Shown here in pieces: positions 1 to 10,082 of a DNA stretch of 64,000 nucleotides (positions within the stretch are counted from its first letter, which is position 1; each line of letters begins with the position of its first letter). Source of the DNA: an uncultured Caulobacterales bacterium. GTDB taxonomy: Bacteria > Pseudomonadota > Alphaproteobacteria > Caulobacterales > Caulobacteraceae. The translations under genes and the position numbers were made by a program. The stretch covers positions 1 through 64,000 of the forward strand of contig CAIOYC010000021.1 of the NCBI GenBank assembly GCA_903862425.1. The letters are read 5' to 3'. The notes under the pieces are model-generated. The model did no database searches. It saw only the letters and a list, made by a program, of their open reading frames with translations, and had not been told where the DNA came from.

Positions 1-621
1 GAGATCGACCGGCAAGGCGCCCGCCGAATGGCTGAGGTCCCAGAGGGCGAGGGCCCCGGCGGCGTGCGTGGCGGCGGTGAGGCCCGCCATGTCGTGCACC
101 CGCCCCGACTTGTAATGGACCTGGGTCAGGACCAGGAGGGCTACCTCGTCCGTCAGGGCGGCCGGGATATCTTCCGGCGGCGTGACCCGCAGCTCCAGCC
201 CCAGCGTCCTGCACAACCCCTGCAGCACATAGAGATCGGTGGGGAAGTTGCCCGGTTCGCTCACCACCACCCGCCGTCCGGGGCGCAGATCAGCGGCGGC
301 GGCGGCCAGCTTGTAGAGGTTCACCGAGGTGGAGTCCGCGGCGATGACCTCGTCCGTCTCAGCGCCGATCAGGGGGGCGATGCGCGCGCCGATGCGGGCG
401 GGCAGGTCCATCCAGCCGGCGCTGTTCCAACTGGTGATCAGCCCATCGCCCCACTGGCCCGCCACCGCGGCAAACACCCGCGCCGGGGTGGAGCGCGGCA
501 GAGCGCCGAGGGAGTTGCCGTCGAGATAGATCAGGTCTTCGGGCAGAGTGAAGCGGGTGCGGGCGAAGGCCAGCGGATCCTCTTCGTCCCAGCGGTCGCA
601 ATCATCGAGAGTCGGCGTCAT
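1..621 (-). CDS. kynU: kynureninase, N-terminal part (runs off the left edge)
   Basis: PLP-dependent hydrolase of tryptophan catabolism that cleaves L-kynurenine (and 3-hydroxykynurenine) to anthranilate (or 3-hydroxyanthranilate) and alanine. The reverse strand reads 207 uninterrupted codons from the ATG at 621 to the window edge. Visible family features are the opening block with YLDGNSLGALPRST, the SWNSAGWMDLP segment, the VIAADSTSVNLYK segment that begins the PLP fold, and the EPGNFPTDLYVLQGL block. The active-site lysine lies in the missing C-terminal half (family about 400 residues), so activity cannot be judged. The gene points left, so any other kynurenine pathway genes downstream lie outside the window. 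Confidence 0.93.
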   Translation of the reverse strand, partial: MTPTLDDCDRWDEEDPLAFARTRFTLPEDLIYLDGNSLGALPRSTPARVFAAVAGQWGDGLITSWNSAGWMDLPARIGARIAPLIGAETDEVIAADSTSVNLYKLAAAAADLRPGRRVVVSEPGNFPTDLYVLQGLCRTLGLELRVTPPEDIPAALTDEVALLVLTQVHYKSGRVHDMAGLTAATHAAGALALWDLSHSAGALPVDL

Positions 622-1093
622 GAGGGAGCGATAGCAGGCCGGTGGCCGGTCCCGAAGCCTCAAGCACCATGCTTCGACGCGCGGAAAGGCCCCGGGACAG
701 CCTTTTCGATAACGGCGTTGCCTCATGTGTCCGTTTGCCGAGAGAACGCCGGACAGCCCGGACAGCCGGACACTTCTCAGCCTTGGCTCTGCGCGACGGA
801 TCGCAGGCGACCCGCAAGTCGAGTGACGGATTGAGGAATGTCGCGAGGCCATGCGGCTACTATCAAGCCATTTTCTGTCCCGCGGAGACGTTTTTCCAGC
901 GCGGCCTCAAGCGCTTGTTTTCAGGGCGGATACGCCCGCCAAGGACGTGGAAAGGCGGTTCGCTATCCGCCCATCTCGATAGGCAGCCATCGTTCGACGA
1001 TGAACCAAACGGCGACGCCCGCATTCACATGCCAGTCACCCGAAAACGCTTATCCTATTGAATTGCAATGATTTGTTGCGAAGGAGACATGTT
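622..1093. other. intergenic region between divergent kynU and rcnB-like gene
   Basis: About 470 bases with no convincing coding frame. It must hold the promoters of kynU (left) and the RcnB-like gene (right). Between 727 and 773 there is a cluster of GGACA-type repeats (separate entry). Just before 1094 an AAGGAG ribosome binding site lies at 1081-1086. I could not assign a clear -35/-10 pair. Confidence 0.5.
727..773. repeat. clustered CCGGACA repeats with an outer inverted GTGTCCG/CGGACAC pair
   Basis: CCGGACA occurs three times at 749-755, 758-764 and 766-772. GTGTCCG at 727-733 is the exact inverse complement of CGGACAC at 767-773. The cluster lies 106-152 bases upstream of kynU. It could be an operator array for the kynurenine operon; no regulator gene is adjacent in the window. 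Confidence 0.4.
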
Positions 1094-1426
1094 ATGAAAC
1101 ATATCCTGCTGGCGGCGTCCGCGCTGTCTCTTCTCGTCGGCGCCGGCGCGGCGGCGGCCCAGCCCGGCCACGACCGCGGCCCTCCTGGCCATATGGCCCC
1201 CGGACACATGGGGCCCGGTCCTGGCGGTCCTGGCGGCATGCATCATGACTGGCGTCGCGGCGGCCGCATCGATGCGGGGGACTGGCGCCGGGGCCGGGTG
1301 GTCTCGAACTATAGCCGATATCACCTGCGCCGCCCGCCCCGCGGCTATCAATGGCGCGACGTAGACGGCAACTACGTGCTAGCGGCCGTCGCCGGCGGCG
1401 TGATCGCCGACATCCTGGCGCACTAG
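1094..1426 (+). CDS. RcnB-family periplasmic protein
   Basis: A 110-residue secreted protein. Residues 1-22 are a clear Sec signal peptide (MKHILLAASALSLLVGAG, then AAAA before the mature part). The mature part begins with a Gly/Pro/His/Met-rich stretch (PGHDRGPPGHMAPGHMGPG) that could bind metal. The C-terminal half has the RcnB-family pattern: a GDW-RRG segment, a Tyr/Arg-rich YSRYHLRRPPRGYQW motif, then DGNYVLAAVAGGVIADIL. E. coli RcnB takes part in nickel/cobalt homeostasis, but most alphaproteobacterial members are uncharacterised, so metal binding is inference. Start chosen at 1094 because AAGGAG lies at 1081-1086. Confidence 0.75.
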   Translation: MKHILLAASALSLLVGAGAAAAQPGHDRGPPGHMAPGHMGPGPGGPGGMHHDWRRGGRIDAGDWRRGRVVSNYSRYHLRRPPRGYQWRDVDGNYVLAAVAGGVIADILAH

Positions 1427-1434
1427 GCCACGGT

Positions 1435-1464
1435 CGCCGCCCGGGGAGATATCCTCGGGCGGCG
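1435..1464. terminator. strong hairpin between convergent genes
   Basis: CGCCGCCCG at 1435-1443 pairs with CGGGCGGCG at 1456-1464, and the stem can extend inward by four more pairs to leave a four-base loop. It sits 9 bases after the RcnB-like stop and just before the end of the convergent beta-oxidation gene, so it could act in both directions. There is no clean run of T on either side. Confidence 0.5.
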
Positions 1465-1470
1465 CTCGAC

Positions 1471-3552
<2,082 letters not shown>

Positions 3553-3723
3553 GGGTTTCCTCGGCGGGGTCCAGGCTTTGCGCCTGCGATTGCGGCAAGG
3601 TTTCATCCCGGACGCTGCGGAAGTCCAGAGGGGCCAGACCGGATATTCGAACTTCACATCGTCCGGATTCGCCACGAGGGTGAGCCCCTGTTAAGGTTCG
3701 GCGATCAGCTGGAGGATCCTTCC

Positions 3724-4473
3724 ATGAAGACCGCCCGATTGCTTATCGCCGGCGCCGTCGCCGTGCTCTGCGCCGGGGCTGCCCTCGCCGCCCCGCCCAT
3801 GTTCCTGGTCACCGCCGTGGCCGACAGCTCCCGCCCCACCGAAGACGTCAAGCGCGACCCCGACCGCAAGCCCGCCGAGACCCTGGCCTTCGCCGGCGTG
3901 AAGCCGGGCGCCAGCGTGGTCGATCTTTTGCCGGGCGGCGGCTACTTCACCCGCATCATGGCCGGGGCCGTGGGCGCCAAGGGCCATGTCTATGCCGATG
4001 TGCCGGACATCCTGGCCTCCAATCCCCGCTACGTGCCGCTGATCGCCGGGCTGAAGGACTTCGCCGCGGCGCATGCCAACACCACCGTCACCGTGGGCGA
4101 CGTGACCAAACCGCTGGCCCCCGCCCCGGTGGACATCGTCTTCACCGCCCAGAACTATCACGACTTTCACAACCTGCCCGGCGAGGGCTGGAAGGCGATC
4201 AACAAGGCCGCTTACGACTCGTTGAAGCCTGGCGGGGTGTATGTGGTCCTCGACCATGTGGGCGCTGCCGGAACCGGCGTCAGCCAGACCAAGACCCTGC
4301 ACCGGATCGAACCCGCCGCGATCACCAGCGAGGTGGAGGCCGCCGGGTTCAAGCTGATCGGAACATCCGAGGTCCTGAAGGACCCCGCCGATGATCACAG
4401 CAAGAGCGTGTTCGACCCCGCCATTCGGGGCAAGACCGACCAGATCATCCTCAAGTTCAAGAAGGTCGGCTGA
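3724..4473 (+). CDS. secreted class I SAM-dependent methyltransferase-like protein
   Basis: A 249-residue protein with an N-terminal Sec signal (MKTARLLIAGAVAVLCAGAALA, cleavage near residue 22) followed by a class I methyltransferase fold. The SAM-binding glycine loop is DLLPGGGYFTRIMAG, and later strands include VDIVFTAQNYHDFH and LKPGGVYVVLDH. Exported proteins of this type are common in alphaproteobacteria, but their substrate is unknown, and it is unclear how they would obtain SAM outside the cytoplasm; catalytic function is therefore not assured. A GGAGGA ribosome binding site precedes the ATG. The gene is divergent from the beta-oxidation gene. Confidence 0.75.
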   Translation: MKTARLLIAGAVAVLCAGAALAAPPMFLVTAVADSSRPTEDVKRDPDRKPAETLAFAGVKPGASVVDLLPGGGYFTRIMAGAVGAKGHVYADVPDILASNPRYVPLIAGLKDFAAAHANTTVTVGDVTKPLAPAPVDIVFTAQNYHDFHNLPGEGWKAINKAAYDSLKPGGVYVVLDHVGAAGTGVSQTKTLHRIEPAAITSEVEAAGFKLIGTSEVLKDPADDHSKSVFDPAIRGKTDQIILKFKKVG

Positions 4474-4538
4474 ACCCCAAAGGTCGCCAGGTAGCTCGGC
4501 GCTAGGGAATCCGCGTCGGAAGCCCTACATATGGGCCC

Positions 4539-4952
4539 ATGCCTCCTCCCCACAGCCCGCCGACCTTTCCGCTGCCCTCGCAGGGGCCTGAACTCGGGAC
4601 GGGCACGACCCTGTCGCCGCGCTTCGACGCCAACGGCCTGATCGCTGCCGTGGCAACCGACGCCGACAGCGGCGAGGTGCTGATGCTGGCCTGGATGAAC
4701 GCCGAGGCGTTGCGCAAGACGCTGGATACGGGCGAGGCCCATTACTTCAGCCGCTCACGCAATGAGCTCTGGCATAAGGGCGCCACTTCGGGCCAGGTCC
4801 AGGTGGTGGACGAGATCCGCATCGACTGCGATCAGGACGCGGTCTGGCTCAAGGTCTATCCGCAGGGCGATGGCGGCGCCTGCCACACCGGCGCACGCTC
4901 CTGCTTCTATCGGATGGTCGGCCCCAACGGAAAGCTGGTGAAGACCAGTTGA
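4539..4952 (+). CDS. hisI: phosphoribosyl-AMP cyclohydrolase
   Basis: Third step of histidine biosynthesis: hydrolytic opening of the adenine ring of phosphoribosyl-AMP. The 137-residue protein has the family signatures [31 protein letters not shown], the metal-binding [11 protein letters not shown] segment and the C-terminal [14 protein letters not shown] with the zinc-ligand cysteines. It is the stand-alone form, with no HisE domain fused. It overlaps the next gene (TTGA), so it is co-translated with an rRNA pseudouridine synthase and separated from other his genes. Confidence 0.95.
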   Translation: MPPPHSPPTFPLPSQGPELGTGTTLSPRFDANGLIAAVATDADSGEVLMLAWMNAEALRKTLDTGEAHYFSRSRNELWHKGATSGQVQVVDEIRIDCDQDAVWLKVYPQGDGGACHTGARSCFYRMVGPNGKLVKTS

Positions 4953-5974
4953 GCGCGGCCGACGCTCTGCCCGAGGGCGGGGAGCCGGAGGGCGAGCTCC
5001 TGACCTTCATCCTGTCCGACAAGGCTTCGGGCCGGCTTGACAAGGCGCTGGCCGAGGCCGCGGCGGCGCTCGACGGCGTCACCCTGTCGCGCGCGCGCAT
5101 TCAGGCCCTGATCGCCGAAGGGGCGGTGACGCTGGACGGCGCGCAGATCAGCGACGGCTCGCAAAAGGCCCGCCCGGGCGGCGCTTACGAGATCCTCGTC
5201 CCGCCGCCCGAAGCCCCCGAGCCGCTGCCCCAGGCCATTCCCCTGACCGTGCTGTTCGAAGATGCGCATCTGATCGTCATCGACAAACCGCCCGGCATGG
5301 CCGCCCACCCGGCGCCCGGCACGCCCGACGGCACCCTGGTCAACGCCCTCCTGCACCACTGCGGCGACAGCCTCTCGGGCATCGGCGGCGTGGCCCGGCC
5401 CGGCATCGTGCATCGGCTGGACAAGGACACCTCCGGCGTGATGGTCGCCGCCAAGACGGACGCGGCGCATCAGGGCCTCAGCAAGCTGTTCGCCGCACAC
5501 GACATCGACCGGGTTTACATCGCGCTCGTGCGCGGCGCCCCGACCCCGCCGGGGGGTACGGTGAAAACCCTGATCGGTCGGGCCCGATTCGATCGCCAGC
5601 GCATGGCGGTGCTGCGCGAAGGCGGTCGCGAGGCCACCACCCACTACGAGACGGTTCAGACCTTCGGCGGAACCGAGACCAAGCCGCCCCTCGCCGCCCA
5701 GGTCCGCTGCACCCTGGAGACCGGGCGCACGCACCAGATCCGTGTACACATGGCGCACAAGGGCGCGCCGGTCTTGGGCGACGCGGTCTATGGCTCAGCC
5801 CCCGCCGCCGCGCCCGTCCGCGCCGCCATCGCCGAGGCGGGGCTGGAGCGTCAGGCCCTGCACGCCGCCGTGCTCGGCTTCGTCCACCCCATTACGGGTG
5901 AAGCGCTGCGCTTCGAAACGTCCCTGCCGCCCGACATGGCCGCCCTGCTGGACGCGCTTCGAACCATGGCCTGA
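4949..5974 (+). CDS. rluD: RluA/RluD-family 23S rRNA pseudouridine synthase
   Basis: Pseudouridine synthase of 341 residues. An S4 RNA-binding domain comes first (from [13 protein letters not shown] through [18 protein letters not shown]), then the catalytic domain with [16 protein letters not shown] carrying the active-site Asp, and the late [22 protein letters not shown] motif. S4 domain plus length fits RluD (helix 69 of 23S rRNA), but RluC-like function is possible. The best start is a TTG at 4949 that overlaps the hisI TGA, implying translational coupling; no better in-frame ATG lies near the N-terminus of the S4 domain. Confidence 0.88.
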   Translation: MSAADALPEGGEPEGELLTFILSDKASGRLDKALAEAAAALDGVTLSRARIQALIAEGAVTLDGAQISDGSQKARPGGAYEILVPPPEAPEPLPQAIPLTVLFEDAHLIVIDKPPGMAAHPAPGTPDGTLVNALLHHCGDSLSGIGGVARPGIVHRLDKDTSGVMVAAKTDAAHQGLSKLFAAHDIDRVYIALVRGAPTPPGGTVKTLIGRARFDRQRMAVLREGGREATTHYETVQTFGGTETKPPLAAQVRCTLETGRTHQIRVHMAHKGAPVLGDAVYGSAPAAAPVRAAIAEAGLERQALHAAVLGFVHPITGEALRFETSLPPDMAALLDALRTMA

Positions 5975-6007
5975 GCCAGCGCCTTCCACGCGCCCGCTCA
6001 CCTCACA

Positions 6008-6018
6008 TTAAGCATTAA
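6008..6018. promoter_or_regulatory. paired TTAA half-sites upstream of motA
   Basis: TTAA at 6008-6011 and TTAA at 6015-6018 lie 46-56 bases before the motA start. CtrA of Caulobacterales binds TTAA-N7-TTAA; here the gap is only three bases, so this is a weak, off-consensus candidate in the expected place for a cell-cycle controlled motility gene. Confidence 0.25.
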
Positions 6019-6063
6019 CGTTCACCGTGCCGCTCGACTGCATTTGCGGGTGGGACGAGTTCG

Positions 6064-6936
6064 ATGTTTCAGATCATTGGCGTGGTGCTGCTGTTCGGCC
6101 TGGTGTTCGGCAGCTACATCATGTCCGGCGGCAATATGGGCGTGATCATCGAGGCGGCTCCGCACGAGCTGATGGCCATCCTCGGGGCCGGCGTGGCCTC
6201 GTTCCTGATCTCCAACTCCATGACCGTGATCAAGGCCACGGGCGGCGGGTTCGGCAAGATCTTCAAGGGGCCGAAGTGGAAGAAGGCCGACTATAACGAC
6301 CTGCTTTCGCTGCTCTTCCTGCTGACCAAGACGATGAAGTCCAAGGGCGTGATCGCGCTCGAAAGCCATATCGAGAACCCGCACGATTCATCGATCTTCA
6401 GCCGCTACCCCAAGATCGGCAAGGACCACTTCGCCATCGACTTCATCTGCGACACCCTGCGGATGATGACCATGAACCTGGAGGATCCGCATCAGGTCGA
6501 GGACTGCATGGAAGGTCAGCTGGAAAAGCACCATCACGAGGCGCTGGCCCCCGCCCACGCTTTGCAGAGCCTGGCCGACGCCCTGCCCGCCCTCGGCATC
6601 GTCGCCGCCGTGCTCGGGGTGATCAAGACCATGGGCGCCATCACCCAGCCGCCGGAAATCCTCGGCGAGATGATCGGCGGCGCCCTCGTCGGCACCTTCC
6701 TCGGTGTGTTCATGGCCTATGGCCTGGTCGCGCCCATGGCCACGCGCCTCAACGCCATCGTCGAGGAGGAAGGCGCCTTCTACAAGATCATCCGCCAAGT
6801 GCTGGTGGCCCATCTGCACGGCAACGCCGCCCAGATCTCGGTGGAGCTCGGCCGTGGCAGCGTTCCCTCGGGCTCGCAGCCCACCTTCGCCCAGTTGGAA
6901 GAAACCCTTACCGCCATCCCCGCCGAAGCCGCCTAG
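6064..6936 (+). CDS. motA: flagellar motor stator protein MotA
   Basis: Inner-membrane stator subunit that with MotB forms the proton channel driving flagellar rotation. The 290 residues show two N-terminal membrane helices (1-20 and about 35-55), the cytoplasmic loop (DLLSLLFLLTKTMKSKGVIALE through DFICDTLRMMTMNLEDPHQVED), and two further helices in the conserved LADALPALGIVAAVLGVIKTMG and LGEMIGGALVGTFLGVFMAYGL blocks. Overall similarity to Caulobacter MotA is strong. No motB follows; the next gene is an unrelated lipoprotein. In Caulobacter motA and motB are also apart, so absence here need not mean a defect. Confidence 0.95.
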   Translation: MFQIIGVVLLFGLVFGSYIMSGGNMGVIIEAAPHELMAILGAGVASFLISNSMTVIKATGGGFGKIFKGPKWKKADYNDLLSLLFLLTKTMKSKGVIALESHIENPHDSSIFSRYPKIGKDHFAIDFICDTLRMMTMNLEDPHQVEDCMEGQLEKHHHEALAPAHALQSLADALPALGIVAAVLGVIKTMGAITQPPEILGEMIGGALVGTFLGVFMAYGLVAPMATRLNAIVEEEGAFYKIIRQVLVAHLHGNAAQISVELGRGSVPSGSQPTFAQLEETLTAIPAEAA

Positions 6937-7120
6937 GGCTTTTCGCAGGCCTTTGTCGGACCCGGCAGGAACCTCACATCACGCTTGCGTGTTCGATGAG
7001 GCAGGGCATAGTGCCCCTGTGCGGCTTGGCGTCGCAGCCCCGCTGCACCAGGCTATCGGCGTATCGGGGCGGCGAAGTCGGCCGGTCACGCTTGAAAGCC
7101 TTGAAGGGAAACCCAGGGAC

Positions 7121-7402
7121 ATGACCTCCGACACTCTGCGTAAGCTGCTGATCGCCACTTCGGCCGTCGCCGCCCTCTCCGTCGCCGCCTGCTCCAAGCC
7201 GGCCGCCGACAACAACACCACCGCGAACAACACCACGACCACCACGACCACGACGACGGACACCACCAACACCACCGCCGCCCCGGCCAACGCCACGGAC
7301 GCCAACGCGACCGCCCCGGCCACCGGCAACATGACGAGCGGCAACACCACCGGTAATACGACCTCGACCACGACCACCACGTCGAACTCGACCGGCCAGT
7401 AA
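7121..7402 (+). CDS. small Thr/Asn-rich lipoprotein, low complexity
   Basis: A 93-residue protein with a lipoprotein signal peptide (LLIATSAVAALSVAAC, lipidated Cys near residue 23) followed by a mature region made almost wholly of Thr, Asn, Ala and Asp, including nine consecutive Thr. No fold or domain is recognisable; the tail is probably disordered and may be an envelope spacer or a target for modification. The start has an upstream GAAGGGAAA. A rho-independent terminator follows at 7445-7473, which supports a separately transcribed gene. Confidence 0.65.
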   Translation: MTSDTLRKLLIATSAVAALSVAACSKPAADNNTTANNTTTTTTTTTDTTNTTAAPANATDANATAPATGNMTSGNTTGNTTSTTTTTSNSTGQ

Positions 7403-7444
7403 GCCGACCGAGCTTGGTCTTTGGCCTTCGGGCCCAATGATCCG

Positions 7445-7473
7445 GGGCCGCTCCTTGCGGGGCGGCCCTTTTT
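7445..7473 (+). terminator. rho-independent terminator after the lipoprotein gene
   Basis: GGGCCGC at 7445-7451 pairs with GCGGCCC at 7462-7468, followed directly by five T at 7469-7473. It ends the lipoprotein transcript 31 bases before mnmC. Confidence 0.8.
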
Positions 7474-7503
7474 CATGGCGTCCATCCGGACTAGACCGCC
7501 TCC

Positions 7504-9297
7504 ATGACTGAACCCGCCGACTGGTCGGCCGCCATAGACTGGTCAGCGGGTACGCCGCGCTCCTCCCGCTTCGACGACACCTATTTCTCCGCCGAGGACG
7601 GCTTGGCCGAGACCCACGCCGTGTTCCTGAACGGCTGCGGCCTGCCGGAAGCCTGGGCGAACCGGCGGCATTTCACTGTGGCCGAGCTCGGCTTTGGGAC
7701 GGGGCTCAACATCCTGGCCCTGCTCGACCTGTGGCGCGACCATCGGCCCGCGGGCGGGCGCCTGCACATCTTTTCGGTCGAGGCTTACCCTATGACGCGC
7801 GAGGATGCGGCCAAGGCGCTCGTCCGCTGGCCGAACCTCTCCGACCTCGCCGCCCCCATGCTGGCGGGCTGGCCGGACAGGCGACGCGGCTGGCGGCGGA
7901 TCGAATGGCCGGAGTTCGGCGCGACCCTCGACCTGGCCGTGGAGGAAGTGGCGACGGCTCTGGCCGGTTGGACCGGTCGCGCGGACGCCTGGTTCCTCGA
8001 CGGCTTCGCTCCCTCACGAAACCCCGAGATGTGGCGCGAGGAGGTGCTGGCCCTGGTCGCCGCCCGCTCCACGCCGGGGGCGCGCGCCGCCAGCTTCACC
8101 GTCGCCGGCGCGGTGCGGCGCGGACTGGAGGCCCAGGGCTTCACCGTTGAGCGGGTTGCGGGCTTTGGGCGAAAGAAGCAGCGGCTGGAGGCCCGGCTCG
8201 CCACCTCCGCGCACGCCGAGGCGCCAGCGCCTCGGGTGGCGATTCTCGGCGCAGGCATCGCCGGAGCCTCCCTGGCCCGCGCCTTCGCCCGGCTGGGTGT
8301 CGCCGCCCCGGTATTCGACCCCGGCGGGCTCGGCGCCGGCGCCTCGGGCAATGCGGCGGCGCTGGTCACGCCTCGTCTCGATGCCGGGTTCGGGGCCGTG
8401 GCCGAAATCTACGCCCAGGCCTTCGCACGCGCCGTTGACCTTTACAGTATCGAGACGCCCGAAGCCGTAATCGCCAACGGCGTATTGCAGTTGGAGAGCG
8501 CCGAACGCGACGCCGCCCGATTCGATCGCATCGCCGGCTGGGAGGGCTTCGCCCAGCGGGCGCTGCAGCGATTGGATAGCGCAGCCGCCGCCGACCGTCT
8601 CGATGAGGTCACGGCGCCCGGCGCCCTCGCCTATCGCGACGCCTTGGTCGTCGAGCCGTCGGCGGTGCTCTCCGCCTGGATCGGCGATGCCTTGGACATG
8701 CGCGCCGTTGATCGGCTGGAGCGGGGTGAAAGCGGCTGGCGCCTGGTCGATGTAGCGGGAGAGGCGCTCGCCGAGGCGGACGTCGTCGTCATCGCTACCG
8801 GACATGCCGCCGACCGGTTCGCGCCCGAACTCGTCCTGCGCCCCGTGCGTGGGCAGGCGAGCCTGGCGCCCCTCCCCTTCACCGGCGCGCCGGCGGCCTG
8901 GGGCGGCTACGCCATCCCCACCCGCACCGGCCTGCTGTTCGGCGCGACCCATGACCGGGGCGATCTGGAAACTGACGTGCGGGAGGCGGATCATGTCCGG
9001 AACCTGGGCTTCCTCGCTCAGGGCCGCCCCGATCTGGCGGCGACGCTAGCCGGCATGCCCCTGACGGGCCGAGCGGGCATCCGGGCGGCGACGCCGGATC
9101 ACCTGCCGCTAGCGGGCGCCGTGCCGAACATGGATGGCGTGTACGTGCTGGCGGGACTCGGCGGACGGGGCTTCACCCTGGCGCCGATCCTGGCCGAGCA
9201 GGTGGCCGCCATGGCGCTCGGCCTCGGTGGGCCGTTGCCGAAACGTCTGGTGGAGGCTGTCAGCCCGTCCCGCGCGGAACGGGCGAAGCGCGGCTAG
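7504..9297 (+). CDS. mnmC: bifunctional tRNA mnm5s2U34 biosynthesis protein MnmC
   Basis: Final steps of mnm5s2U34 formation at the tRNA wobble base. The N-terminal domain (about residues 1-230; VAELGFGTGLNILALLDLW SAM loop, DAWFLDGFAPSRNPEMW) is the methyltransferase MnmC2. From about residue 244 comes the FAD-dependent oxidase MnmC1, with the dinucleotide motif VAILGAGIAGASLARAFARLG-like Rossmann start, RPVRGQASLAP, and the C-terminal LAGLGGRGFTLAPILAEQVAA. At 597 residues it is a complete two-domain form. Its TAG shares CTAG with the convergent CHAP gene. Confidence 0.92.
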   Translation: MTEPADWSAAIDWSAGTPRSSRFDDTYFSAEDGLAETHAVFLNGCGLPEAWANRRHFTVAELGFGTGLNILALLDLWRDHRPAGGRLHIFSVEAYPMTREDAAKALVRWPNLSDLAAPMLAGWPDRRRGWRRIEWPEFGATLDLAVEEVATALAGWTGRADAWFLDGFAPSRNPEMWREEVLALVAARSTPGARAASFTVAGAVRRGLEAQGFTVERVAGFGRKKQRLEARLATSAHAEAPAPRVAILGAGIAGASLARAFARLGVAAPVFDPGGLGAGASGNAAALVTPRLDAGFGAVAEIYAQAFARAVDLYSIETPEAVIANGVLQLESAERDAARFDRIAGWEGFAQRALQRLDSAAAADRLDEVTAPGALAYRDALVVEPSAVLSAWIGDALDMRAVDRLERGESGWRLVDVAGEALAEADVVVIATGHAADRFAPELVLRPVRGQASLAPLPFTGAPAAWGGYAIPTRTGLLFGATHDRGDLETDVREADHVRNLGFLAQGRPDLAATLAGMPLTGRAGIRAATPDHLPLAGAVPNMDGVYVLAGLGGRGFTLAPILAEQVAAMALGLGGPLPKRLVEAVSPSRAERAKRG

Positions 9298-9944
9298 CGG
9301 CCTGAGTCGAGGGCAGCGACAGCCGAGGCGCTGGTGTCGTGGCCTGCGCCTGTGGCGGCGCCGAAGGCCGCCTTGGCCGCCTTATAGACGAAGCCGAAGG
9401 TCGGATAGACGGTGGTGCCGAGGTCGCCGGTGGGGTTGTAGAACACCTTCACCTGGCTCCAGTCGCCGGCCTTGGACACGTCCACCACGGTGACATCCTT
9501 CTCCACCTGGCCGCGATGGCCCCCGATGATGGACCAGTTGGCGTGGGTGACCTGGATGATTCGGTCGGTGAGCACCTGGCTGACCACCGCCACATGACCC
9601 CGCGTCATCGGGCCGTAGGGCTTGAAGACGAGGACGCTGCCGGCCTCGGGCGTGAAGCCGCGGGCGTACTTGCCGAGCGCCTGGCTCCACCAGGTGCCCG
9701 CGTCGCCGAAAATCTGGATGCCGGAGAACATGCGCGCGAACGTGGCGCACTGCCAGCCGGAGGTCTTGCCGAACCAACCCTTGACCTTCTCCATCGTGGT
9801 CTGCGGGGGCGCGGTCTGGGCGGGAACCGAAGCGGCATGGTCCGCATTAGGGAACGAGGCTGAAGTGTCGGCTGCGTGAGCCGAACCAGCCGCGAAGGCC
9901 AGGGCGAAGGCGGTCGCTATTGCGGCCGTCGATCGTTGCGGCAT
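9294..9944 (-). CDS. secreted CHAP-domain cysteine hydrolase
   Basis: A 216-residue exported protein with a signal peptide ending near residue 25 (SAHAAD). A CHAP-type amidase/endopeptidase fold follows: the nucleophile Cys66 in SGWQCATFARMFSG and His117 in TRGHVAVVSQV, with the third polar residue probably in the THANWSI segment. Such enzymes cut peptidoglycan amide bonds, so a role in cell-wall remodelling is likely; the exact bond is unknown. The gene is monocistronic by layout. A 17-base palindrome and two DnaA-box-like sequences lie upstream. Confidence 0.78.
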   Translation of the reverse strand: MPQRSTAAIATAFALAFAAGSAHAADTSASFPNADHAASVPAQTAPPQTTMEKVKGWFGKTSGWQCATFARMFSGIQIFGDAGTWWSQALGKYARGFTPEAGSVLVFKPYGPMTRGHVAVVSQVLTDRIIQVTHANWSIIGGHRGQVEKDVTVVDVSKAGDWSQVKVFYNPTGDLGTTVYPTFGFVYKAAKAAFGAATGAGHDTSASAVAALDSGR

Positions 9945-9988
9945 TCGGAAATTCCCTGAGCCGTTACCGGGACTGTCTTCCTACAGGA

Positions 9989-10005
9989 TTCACCAGAAGG
10001 GTGAA
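9989..10005. promoter_or_regulatory. 17-base palindrome upstream of the CHAP gene
   Basis: TTCACC at 9989-9994 is the exact inverse of GGTGAA at 10000-10005, with a five-base centre. It lies 45 bases upstream of the start of the minus-strand CHAP gene, a usual place for an operator. No regulator gene is adjacent. Confidence 0.4.
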
Positions 10006-10049
10006 CAGGTCCTTATCACGCGACGTTTCGACATGTTTCGCATTGGTTC

Positions 10050-10078
10050 TGTGGAAAACGCATCTGGCCTGTGGATAA
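10050..10078 (-). promoter_or_regulatory. two DnaA-box-like nonamers 20 bases apart
   Basis: On the minus strand 10070-10078 reads TTATCCACA, identical to the E. coli DnaA consensus, and 10050-10058 reads TTTTCCACA, one mismatch away. Same orientation and a 20-base (two-turn) spacing. They lie 106-134 bases upstream of the CHAP gene. A chance match of the first box is plausible in a window this size. Confidence 0.35.
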
Positions 10079-10082
10079 GCGC

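Noticed and set aside
642-1061. Possible 139-codon gene between kynU and the RcnB-like gene
   Set aside because: No homology, atypical composition, and it covers the promoter region of both flanking genes.
7200-7400. Repetitive ACC/AAC sequence considered as a CRISPR or tandem-repeat locus
   Set aside because: No regular repeat-spacer structure; it is the coding sequence of a Thr/Asn-rich lipoprotein.
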